A stretch of 64,000 bases of DNA from Hyphomonadaceae bacterium (lineage in GTDB: Bacteria > Pseudomonadota > Alphaproteobacteria > Caulobacterales > Hyphomonadaceae). The position numbers were made by a program, and so were the translations under genes. Numbering within the stretch: position 1 is the stretch's first letter; every line of letters starts with the position of its first letter. Positions 42,883 to 53,200 of the stretch are shown here, piece after piece. The stretch covers positions 558,001 to 622,000 of the forward strand of contig JADKDU010000002.1 of assembly GCA_016714495.1 (NCBI GenBank). Reading direction: 5' to 3'. The notes beneath the pieces were generated by a model. That model made no database searches, was not told the origin of the DNA, and worked only from the letters and a program-made list of their open reading frames with translations.

Positions 42883-43653
42883 CTAGCTATCGTAACCCGG
42901 CGATTCTCGATCGAGCTTCCGCAGGCAGCCCGGCCAGGCCAGCATCGCGCCGGCACCACTCGCGACGGCCTGCTGCACCTTCACGACCTCGATTGCGTCC
43001 TGAGGCGCCATGCGGATGTGTTCGCGGCCCTGAGCTGACGCCATGACCTGGATCTGGCAGGCGCGCTCAAGGAAGAAGATCATCGTCCAGCACTGCGCTG
43101 CCGTCTCGCCAACCGAGAGCGTGCCATGGTTCCACAGCATCAGCGCTTTCTTGTCGCCGAGATCGCGCACAAGCCTTTCGCGCTCATCGAGATCAAGCGC
43201 GATGCCTTCATAGTCGTGGTAGGCCAGGTTCGGCAGTGCGATCAGCGCATGCTGGCTGATCGGCAGCAGGCCTTCCTTGGTGGACGCGACCGCAATGCCG
43301 GCATTGGTATGAACATGCAGCACGAATTTCGCATCCTCGCGCGCCGCATGGATTGCAGAGTGGATCGTGAACCCGGCCGGGTTGACCATGTATTCCGTCG
43401 GCTCGACGATGTTGCCGTCGAGATCGATCTTCACCAGCGATGACGCCGTGATCTCGTTGAAGAAGAACCCGTAGGGGTTGATCAGGAAGTGGTGCTCCGG
43501 CCCCGGCACGCGGGCGGAGATATGGGTGAAGATCATGTCGTCCCACCCGTACAGGGCGACCAGCCGGTAGAGCGCGGCGAGTTCCACACGAACTTTCCAC
43601 TCCTCGGAGCTGCAGCGGCTTTTAACGCTGATCGACTTGATGTCATCGGCCAT
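42883..43653 (-). CDS. Class II aldolase/adducin family protein
   Basis: 256-residue protein. The zinc-binding residues of class II aldolases appear in VLHVHTNAGIAV (HxH) and ALMLWNHGTLSVG; the N-terminal ALYRLVALYGWDDMIFTHISARVPG holds the phosphate-binding SxR-type loop, and NPYGFFFNEITASSLVKID is a family block. Members include fuculose-phosphate aldolase-like enzymes and adducin-like proteins; this one lacks clear sugar-specificity features. Strong ribosome-binding site AAGGAG upstream of the ATG at 43653. Divergent from nadK. Confidence 0.87.
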   Translation of the reverse strand: MADDIKSISVKSRCSSEEWKVRVELAALYRLVALYGWDDMIFTHISARVPGPEHHFLINPYGFFFNEITASSLVKIDLDGNIVEPTEYMVNPAGFTIHSAIHAAREDAKFVLHVHTNAGIAVASTKEGLLPISQHALIALPNLAYHDYEGIALDLDERERLVRDLGDKKALMLWNHGTLSVGETAAQCWTMIFFLERACQIQVMASAQGREHIRMAPQDAIEVVKVQQAVASGAGAMLAWPGCLRKLDRESPGYDS

Positions 43654-43762
43654 GGGATTTCTCCTTCAGGAAGATCAGTTTATCGCGCCCGGAAAAGAAA
43701 GTCATTCTGTCGTCTTTTACCTATTTCGGCTCTATAGGTGGGCGCCGTAGCGGGACCTGACC

Positions 43763-44530
43763 ATGGCCGACCCCAAAATCCATTTCACCGCTTCGCCCAA
43801 GCCCGAAGCCCGGCAAGCCTTCGAGGCGATGACCCGGCGTTATGGACAGGCCGGCGCCGCCAGGGCCGATGTGATCGTCGCTTTGGGCGGCGATGGCTGG
43901 ATGCTGGAAACCCTGCGCGGCCGCTATGCCGACAAGCTGCCTGTCTATGGCATGCACCGCGGCACGGTCGGCTTTTTGATGAACGAGTATGCCGAAGAGG
44001 GTCTGCCTGACCGTCTCAACGCCGCCGTGCGCGCCGTGATCCATCCACTCATGATGACCGCCGTGACGGTGAAGGAAAAAGTCGCCAATCTTCAGGCGAT
44101 CAACGAAGTCTCGCTTCTGCGCCAGACGGCGCAGACCGCCAAGCTGCGCATCTCGGTCGACGGCAAGGAGCGCCTTGCTGATCTCGCCGCCGATGGCGTG
44201 CTGGTCTCCACGCCCGCCGGTTCGACCGCGTATAACCTCTCCGCCCACGGCCCGATCCTTCCGATCGGCGCGAACCTTCTCGCGTTGACGCCCATCTCGC
44301 CCTTCCGCCCGAGACGCTGGCGCGGTGCGCTGTTGCGCCACGATGCGCGGGTCGAGATCGAGGTGTTGGACGCGGAACGTCGCTCCGTCTCGGCCTCGGC
44401 TGACACGCAGGAAGTCCGCGATGTGAAGCGCGTCGAAATCCGCGAGGATCACGCCAAGTCGCTCACCATGCTGTTTGATGAAGGCCACGCCCTCGACGAA
44501 CGCATCCTGCGCGAACAGTTCTCGCTCTAA
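43763..44530 (+). CDS. nadK: NAD kinase
   Basis: 255-residue enzyme making NADP from NAD and ATP. The signature IVALGGDGWMLETLR holds the GGDG motif with catalytic Asp; PVYGMHRGTVGFLMNE is the NE/D motif; STPAGSTAYNLSAHGPIL is the third block that binds the substrate. The length and absence of an N-terminal extension fit the alphaproteobacterial form. The stop overlaps the convergent cytochrome c gene by 4 nt. Confidence 0.95.
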   Translation: MADPKIHFTASPKPEARQAFEAMTRRYGQAGAARADVIVALGGDGWMLETLRGRYADKLPVYGMHRGTVGFLMNEYAEEGLPDRLNAAVRAVIHPLMMTAVTVKEKVANLQAINEVSLLRQTAQTAKLRISVDGKERLADLAADGVLVSTPAGSTAYNLSAHGPILPIGANLLALTPISPFRPRRWRGALLRHDARVEIEVLDAERRSVSASADTQEVRDVKRVEIREDHAKSLTMLFDEGHALDERILREQFSL

Positions 44531-44988
44531 GGCTTCCGGCTTTCGATCAGCAGGTAGGCAATCAGGTCGCGCCGCTCTTCGGGATTCTTGAGACCGTTGA
44601 AGAACATGCCCGTGCCGGGCACGAAGCCCTGCGGGGCCAGCAGCCACTGATCGACGAGTTCCGGCGTCCAAACCTTGTGCTCGAAATTCTTTAGCGCCGG
44701 CGAATAGCTGTTGTAGCCAGCCGCCTTGCCGGTTCCGCGTTCGAAGACCCCATGAAGGTTGGGGCCGACCAGATGCCCCTTGCCCGCCGCCACATAATGG
44801 CAGGACGCACATTGCCGCCCGAACAGGCTCTTGCCGGCGTCGACATCGGCCTCGTTGTAAGGCGGCTGCAGCTCTTCCACCGTCGGAACGGGGGCGGTTG
44901 GAACAGCGGGCGCCGGGGCCTCGCCGCCGCAGCCGGAAAGCGCCAGAACACCGGCCAGAACCGTCGGAATCAGATAACCAAGCTGCAT
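44527..44988 (-). CDS. Membrane-anchored c-type cytochrome (lipoprotein)
   Basis: 153-residue exported protein with a lipoprotein signal (LALSGC). A Pro/Ala linker (PAPAVPTAPVPTVEELQPP) leads to a class I cytochrome c fold with the haem site CASCHYVAAGKGHLVGPNLHG and the distal Met in GTGMFFNGLKNPEERRDLIAYLL. Such cytochromes shuttle electrons near the bc1/oxidase complexes. ATG 44988 gives the proper signal. Confidence 0.9.
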   Translation of the reverse strand: MQLGYLIPTVLAGVLALSGCGGEAPAPAVPTAPVPTVEELQPPYNEADVDAGKSLFGRQCASCHYVAAGKGHLVGPNLHGVFERGTGKAAGYNSYSPALKNFEHKVWTPELVDQWLLAPQGFVPGTGMFFNGLKNPEERRDLIAYLLIESRKP

Positions 44989-45101
44989 AACGTCTCTCAC
45001 TCGCTCTGGATTAACCGCTTTTGCGATATCCGGGCTCGCCGATTGCATCGGTCCGCGCCAAATTCTTCAGACCATCCGCCTCGGCAAGGGAATTCCGCAA
45101 A

Positions 45102-46692
<1,591 letters not shown>

Positions 46693-46757
46693 GCGCGCAA
46701 GCTGGACATCGCCTGCGGCTCAGCGCCAAGCTGGCCCGGGAAGTCGAGGGTGGTTCT

Positions 46758-48110
46758 ATGCGTATAGCCGCAGTGGCTTTTGCAGCGTTGGCTACTTCGT
46801 GCGCGTCCGCGCCCGACACCACGCCAATCAACCAGACGCTACGCGCGCCGCCTCCGGCGCCAGTCGAAATCGAACTGGGCGTGGATGGCGACGCCATCGC
46901 GCTCGCGCTCTCGGGCGGCGGCGCGCGCGCCGCATCCTTCTCGCTGGGCGTTCTGCTGCAATTGCGCGATATGAAAGGGCCGGATGGTCGCGCGCTGATC
47001 GACAAGGTTGCTCTCGTGACGTCGGTTTCGGGCGGCTCGACGGTCGCGGCCTGGTTCGGCCTCCACGGCGCCGGCGGGCTCGACGGCTTTCGCGCCGCCA
47101 TGCTGGACAAGGACTGGCAGAGCCAGCTCCACACCACCTTCGTGTCGCCCGAGAACTGGCAGCGCCTGATGCAGGGCGGCGTCAACGGCCCGGACAAGCT
47201 CGGGGATTGGCTGGACAATGAAGTCTATTCCGGCGCGCATATGAAGGATCTGTCGAGCCATCCACGCGTCATAATCAATGCGGCTGACCTCTACAACGGC
47301 ACGCCATTCGCGTTCGCGACGCCATACTTCCAAGCGATTTGCAGCGATCTGGGTTCTGTCCGCGTGGCGGATGCGGTCGCCGCATCAATGTCGGTTCCGA
47401 TCGCCTTCCGTCCCATTGTCGTGAAGCTGCCGGAAGGCGAGTGTCCCGTGCCGATGCCGTCTTTGGTCGATGCGGCGAAGCGCGACCGGGCCTCGCCTGC
47501 GCTTCTGCGCGAGACAGCGCGCGCGTTCGAGGCGTATCGCGACCCTTCTCGGATGAAGTATCTTCATCTCACCGATGGCGGCGTCGCTGACAATTTTGGC
47601 CTGTCGAGTCTCGTCACAATCCGTCGGGCTGCAGGTAAGCCCTACGGGCCATATTCCGCGCGCGACGCTGTGAGAATTCGTCGGATGACATTCCTTCTCG
47701 TGAATTCCGAACGGAACGCCGACGGCAACTGGGCAATGAAACCGGAGGGGCCGGACGCCGTGCAGTTGGCAGACGCCCTGCTGAGCGTTTCTATCAATGC
47801 GCCCAAGCGCGCCGCCAGCGACGCGTTCGGCAGCGTGCTTGCGGACTGGCAGCGAGACCTGATCGCCTGGCGCTGCGAGCTGACGCCGGCAGAGGCCCGT
47901 GCTTTGGGTGCAGGCGAAGGCTGGACTTGCACGGATGTCCAATTCCGCTTCGATACGGTTTCTTTCGCTGATCTTCCGCCGGATCAATACGAGCGCCTCG
48001 GCGCGGCCGCCACGGCGGTTAGCTTGCCGAAGGATCAGGTCGACGATCTGATCGCCGGCGGCCGCCGCGCCATTCTAACGAATGAATTGTTGCAGACATT
48101 TACGCGTTAA
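46758..48110 (+). CDS. Patatin-like phospholipase lipoprotein
   Basis: 450-residue exported enzyme. A lipoprotein signal (FAALATSC) is followed by AIALALSGGGARAASFSLGVLLQL (oxyanion GGGxR motif), TSVSGGSTVAAWFGL (GXSXG-like nucleophile) and KYLHLTDGGVADNFGL, with the Asp of the DGG dyad. These are all patatin features; the protein probably acts on lipids at the membrane. Start ATG 46758 with a GAGGGTGG region upstream; the longer frame runs through the pgi end. Overlaps pbpC by 4 nt at the convergent 3' ends. Confidence 0.9.
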   Translation: MRIAAVAFAALATSCASAPDTTPINQTLRAPPPAPVEIELGVDGDAIALALSGGGARAASFSLGVLLQLRDMKGPDGRALIDKVALVTSVSGGSTVAAWFGLHGAGGLDGFRAAMLDKDWQSQLHTTFVSPENWQRLMQGGVNGPDKLGDWLDNEVYSGAHMKDLSSHPRVIINAADLYNGTPFAFATPYFQAICSDLGSVRVADAVAASMSVPIAFRPIVVKLPEGECPVPMPSLVDAAKRDRASPALLRETARAFEAYRDPSRMKYLHLTDGGVADNFGLSSLVTIRRAAGKPYGPYSARDAVRIRRMTFLLVNSERNADGNWAMKPEGPDAVQLADALLSVSINAPKRAASDAFGSVLADWQRDLIAWRCELTPAEARALGAGEGWTCTDVQFRFDTVSFADLPPDQYERLGAAATAVSLPKDQVDDLIAGGRRAILTNELLQTFTR

Positions 48111-50236
48111 CTGCCGGGCATCATGATGCGCACCCGTGACTTGGCCGAACGGCCCGCGTCGTCGACCACGAACAATTCGTAGAAGCCCGGATCATTCGGC
48201 CGCCACACAGCGTCGCCCGCCACATTGCGCGACAGCGCCTTGCCGTCGACATACCAGGCCAGCTTGCCCCGTCCTTCGGCCGCCAGCACGAAGGAGGTGT
48301 GTTCCTCATCCTTCCACACTTCTGCGCCATCTGGCGGGAAGAGAATCTGCGGCGGCGCGTTCTGCCGTTCAAACCGCGCCAGCGCCGATGGCGGCGTATG
48401 ACCGCCGGCGATTTCTTCGCGAAGCGGCGGGCCCGATGAGCGGCGCGGCGTGATCCGTGTGATCGCGTCGTAGACATCGAACAGCACGGGCAACGCAGCA
48501 TCGCGCCCGGTCACGCTTGGCCGAGGCGAGGAGTCCGCCCGCCCGATCCACACCACGACCGCACTGCCATTCCCAGTGCCTGCCGCCCACGCATCGCGAA
48601 AGCCGTAGGACGTGCCCGTCTTGAACGCGACCACCGGCGCCTCCTGCGTCAGCAGCGCTGGCATGCGCCCCGCAGGTGCGGGCGCCGAACCAAGAATCTC
48701 CACAATCTGCCGCGCCGACTGCGTCGACATGATCTGCGTCGCCTTGTCCGGCTTCGCCAGCGCCTTCTCCGTCTCGCTTTTCAGCCAGTGCAGCGGCAGG
48801 GCGCGCCCATCATCACCCAGCGCCGCATACAGCAACGCCACATCGCGCACCGTCATGCCCGCACCGCCCAGCGCTATCGCGAGCCCCGCATCCTCGTCCG
48901 CCGTCAGCGGCATCGAAAGGTCAGCCCCAGCAAAAGACAACGCCGCCGCAAACCGCTGCGCGCCCACCGCATCCAGCGCTGATACCGCCGGCACGTTCAG
49001 CGAATGCTGCAGCGCCTGCGCTACCGTTACATCGCCGCGAAACGTGCGATCAAAATTGTCCGGCCGATAGCTCGAAAACCTGCGCGGCGCGTCCGCGATC
49101 CGCGTATCAGGCGAGGCCACGCCATCATCGAACGCCATGCCATAGATGAACGGCTTCAGCGTCGAGCCCGGCGAGCGCGGACGATTGGTGAGATCGATCC
49201 ATCCGCCAGCGGACGCCCGATTGGAAGATCCCGCTGCCGCCCGTACCTCGCGAGTCGCAATGTCGACCACCAGAATCGCCACCTGCACGCCTTCGCGCGG
49301 AGGCCCCGCCGCACGCGTCGCCAGCTGTTCCACTTCTTTCTGCAGGGCGAGGTCTAGCGTCGTTCTGATGTTGTCCGGGTCACCCGCCCGCCGCAGCGCC
49401 TCTTCCGACGCATGCCACGCCACCGTCGGGAAGTTTCCCCGCTTGGGCGCGGGATAGTCCGCCGACTCTGCCGCCAGATCCTTCGCGAACAGTCCTTGGT
49501 CCGCCAGCCGCATCAGCACGCGCTCGCGCGCCACGATCGCCGCCTTGGGATGAAGGTCCGGCCGCCGCGCCTCGGGCGATTGCGGCAGGGCGATCAGCAT
49601 CGCGATCTGGTCCGGCGATAGGTTATCTGGCTCACGCCCGAAATAAGCCCACGATGCGGCCCGCACACCCTCGAGGTTGCCTCCATAAGGCGCCAGCGTG
49701 AGGTACAGTTCGAGGATCTCTTCCTTCGAGTATCGCCGCTCCAGCTGCCACGCCCGGAACGCCTCGATCAGCTTCGCGCCGATATTGCGCGGCCGAGGCT
49801 CCAGCAGGCGCGCCGTCTGCATCGTGATCGTCGATCCGCCCGAAACGATCCGCCCGGTTATCGCCAGCGAGCCCGCAGCACGCGTCAAGGCCGCGAAATC
49901 CACGCCGCCATGGCTCATGAAGCGTTTGTCCTCATACGCCATCAGCGCCGAGACAAAGTCCGGATCCAGCTCTTCGACATGCGCACGCATGCGCCACTTG
50001 CCGTCTTCGACTGGAAACACGCGCAGCACAGCCCCGCGCCGGTCCATCACCACGCCCGAAACTTCCTGGAAACGCGTCAGTGGCGGGGGAAAGAAGAAGT
50101 CCACCGCCATCAGCGGCACGAGCACGTACAGTAAGACCAGCGCGGCCCTGCGCCACCACTCCGTCGGCCACCACCAGTTGCGCGGGTTCAGGTAGCGCAG
50201 AGCAATACGCCAGCGCGGCAAGGCGGGCTCGCTCAT
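48107..50236 (-). CDS. pbpC: Penicillin-binding protein 1C
   Basis: 709-residue bifunctional peptidoglycan synthase. One N-terminal membrane segment (LVLLYVLVPLMAVDFFF) leads to a GT51 glycosyltransferase domain with YEDKRFMSHGGVD (catalytic Glu in the ED block) and GGSTITMQTARLLEPRPRN. The transpeptidase domain has SxxK in RSPGSTLKPFIYG, SxN in LQHSLNVPAV and KTG in VVAFKTGTSYGFRDAW. The C-terminal beta domain (QILFPPDGAEVW) is the biPBP_C module. The gene stands 42 bp downstream of the alpha-2-macroglobulin gene, a pairing seen in many proteobacteria. Confidence 0.95.
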   Translation of the reverse strand: MSEPALPRWRIALRYLNPRNWWWPTEWWRRAALVLLYVLVPLMAVDFFFPPPLTRFQEVSGVVMDRRGAVLRVFPVEDGKWRMRAHVEELDPDFVSALMAYEDKRFMSHGGVDFAALTRAAGSLAITGRIVSGGSTITMQTARLLEPRPRNIGAKLIEAFRAWQLERRYSKEEILELYLTLAPYGGNLEGVRAASWAYFGREPDNLSPDQIAMLIALPQSPEARRPDLHPKAAIVARERVLMRLADQGLFAKDLAAESADYPAPKRGNFPTVAWHASEEALRRAGDPDNIRTTLDLALQKEVEQLATRAAGPPREGVQVAILVVDIATREVRAAAGSSNRASAGGWIDLTNRPRSPGSTLKPFIYGMAFDDGVASPDTRIADAPRRFSSYRPDNFDRTFRGDVTVAQALQHSLNVPAVSALDAVGAQRFAAALSFAGADLSMPLTADEDAGLAIALGGAGMTVRDVALLYAALGDDGRALPLHWLKSETEKALAKPDKATQIMSTQSARQIVEILGSAPAPAGRMPALLTQEAPVVAFKTGTSYGFRDAWAAGTGNGSAVVVWIGRADSSPRPSVTGRDAALPVLFDVYDAITRITPRRSSGPPLREEIAGGHTPPSALARFERQNAPPQILFPPDGAEVWKDEEHTSFVLAAEGRGKLAWYVDGKALSRNVAGDAVWRPNDPGFYELFVVDDAGRSAKSRVRIMMPGS

Positions 50237-50278
50237 CGCGAACCCCGCCTAACCGCATCTGCCGCAGCTTCACGCATC

Positions 50279-53200
50279 CTACCGCTTCGCCACCGTGATG
50301 GTGCGCGAGTTCGTGCGGGCATGCGTATCCGGCTTGTACATGTCTTCCGCGACCGCGCCGGGCATCGTGAACGTGCCAGGCGTCACCACACGAACCATGT
50401 AGGCTACCGTTTCGCGCTTCTGGTCGAACAGGTCGAACGACGCCACGAAGCGGTCATCCCGCGCCTCGGCGATATTCGGCGCCACCAGCGTGCCGAGGAA
50501 GCGATACGGCCCGTTGGCGCCCGCATCTTCCGGCCGCAGCACAGCTTCTATCTCGAAGCCCGCCGGCAGAAGGTCCGCCACCACCAGAGGCGTCTTCCGC
50601 ATTTCGGAAGCGCCCACCGTTATCGCGACGATTAGGCGGTCGCCCTGACGGAAGCTGGTTCCATCCACGGCGTTTCCGCCTGGCGTCCACAGCTGCTTGA
50701 CCGCCGTCATGCCATCGGCTGCGGGCGGCGGCGCCGAAGCCGGCGCGCCACGTGACACGGACGTCACCCAGAGCTGGCCTTGCCCGCGGTTCGTGAACAC
50801 AGGCGGCGTCGTCATCTGCGCATCGCGCATCTTGTAGACGCCCGACGACACCGTATCCGCCTGGCCCTGCACTGCGACATTCACTGCAGCCTGTCCGCCC
50901 GAAAGCGCGTTGGCGGCGAGAAGAAGATAGGCCTTCTCCTGAGTCGTCAGGCGATCGGGTTCCGGCAAGTCCTGCGCCACACGCTGCGACAGGCGCCGCA
51001 CGCGATCTGTCTGCTTCGCTTCGTGCGCCAGCGCGAGAACGCCGGCGAGGTCGCGACGCGACGTCTGATAATAGTCGCCGGTATTCGTATAGCCGATCGC
51101 GGCCTCCGCCTGATCGAAGGCCGACTTGGCGCGGGCATTGTCGCCGATCATGTACAGCGCCGCGCCGATCTGCGCCTTGGCCAGCGGGCCGTCTATGCGG
51201 CCCAGACGGTCATCGTGCAGATAGCGCAACCGCGCCCTGTCCATGCGACCGGCCTTCGCGAGCACATAGGCGGCATAGGCCACCGAGCGGTCCATCAGCT
51301 TTTGTTCGGTGTCGTTGCTGTAACGGTTTTCATAGACTTCGAAGTCATAGCTCGACGCGTAACGGTTCTCCCGAACTGCAAACTCCTCGAGCGCGTCATA
51401 GGCCTTGTCCAGCGCTGCATCCGGCACCACGAAGCCAGCCGCCTTGGCGCGGAACAGGAAGTCCGTCGCATAAGCGCCAAGCCAAGGCGTTGAAAGCGCA
51501 TCGCCCGTGCGCCAGAGACCAATCGCGCCATCCGCGCCCTGCCGGTTCAGCAAGGTCGAGACGGCGTCCTGTATCTGGTTGCGCAGGTCGCCCGGCGTCT
51601 TGCGTCCGGCCAGCGCCGCGATCTGGTTGGCGTAAAGCAGAGGCAGCGCGCGGCTGGTGATCTGCTCCGTGCACCCATACGGATACTGGTCGAGCGAGTC
51701 ATACAGCGCCGCCGCGTCCATCGGGATGGGCGAGAACGACACCTGCACATAGCCCGACCCCGTCACGAACGAGCTGAGCGAGTCCGCGCCTGGAGAGAAG
51801 GTTGCCCCCGGCTGGATCGTCGTCCGCTGCACATAGCTCGCCGGCATCCACGCCGACCGCGTCTGGATCGGATAGGTGCGCGAGACCGCATAATTGCCCG
51901 GTCCCGTCACGTTGAAGGAAACATTGGAGACGCCCTCGCTCGCGGTCGAGAACGTGGCGTCAATGTCACTGCGCTGCCCACGATTGAGGTTGGCCGACAG
52001 CGTGCCCGTCACGGCGCGAACCGGGGCAACCGCCTGGATCGCCGCGTTGTAGGCGCCTGGCGCGCCTTCAACGTTATCCAGCGTCAGCGTCGCCGTCGCC
52101 GTGTCTCCCGGAGAAAGAAAGCGCGGCAGCGCCATCAACGCCGGCACTTGGTCGCGCACCGTCACCGGCTTGGAAGCCCCGCCGACACCCGTGTTCGACC
52201 ACGCAACGGCCATGAGCCGCAGCTCGCCGTTGAATGCGGGCACATCGAACGTTATCGTCGCCTTGCCGCCGCTCAGTTTCACCGGAGCAGACACCAGCGC
52301 CACCGACATGGTCGGCACGACAGTCAGGCCCGCGCCGCCAATCTGGTCGCCGCCCTGACGGATATTGCCGGCCGCGCCCTGGTTGGGGTCGAGCAGGCGG
52401 CCGTAATCGTCGCGCAACTCGGCGCCAAGACGACGCTTGCCGAAGAAGTAGTCGACTGGGTCAGGAGACTTGAAGCCCGTAAGGAGGAGAATACGCTCGT
52501 CCACCGCCGCAAGCTGCACATAACCATCATCGCTCGGCCCTTTGGCGGTGATCGTCACCGTCATCTTGCTGTTCGGGCGCTGAATTTCCGGCGCCGCCAG
52601 ATCGAGGCTGAACGTGCGCGGCGCCGTATCGACTGCGATGTGAGCAACGCCCACAGCACGCCTCGGCTTCGGTGTCTTCACGGCATCGCGCGGCGTATAG
52701 ACCGTCGCCATGACGTAAGCGCCTGCGCCCCAGGCCTGCGTCACGGGCAGGCGCACATGCGTGCCTTCATTCGCCTTCACCGAAATCGTGCGCGTCGAGA
52801 TCACATTCTCGGACGCCACGACGATTTCCGCTTCGCCGGCATAGGGCGCGACGATGGTGACGTCGACGTCCTTGCCGATCGCCGGCAGTGTTTCGGGAAC
52901 CTGCACGCGCACGCGGTCCGGCGCTTCAACGCCATCCACCGGTGTTCCGCCCCAGCCCGACCAGAAGGCGTAGGAAGCTTCCCCGCCATTGGCTTCTTCC
53001 GTGAGGTAAATTTCGAAATCGCCATAGTCGAGCTGACGCGTCTTTATGGAGCCGCGCTGTCCCTCGCCGATCTTCAGGTTGCCGTTTTCCAGCTCAACCA
53101 CGCGGCGCGACTGGCGCCACTGCCAGTCGCCGCCATCGGCGCGATACCAGTCGTATTTCCAGTCGATGCGTACGAGACGCCAGTTGATCGTCGCCGCCTT

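Noticed and set aside
50780..51493. 237-codon plus-strand open frame inside the A2M gene
   Set aside because: Arg/His-rich antisense frame without domain support.
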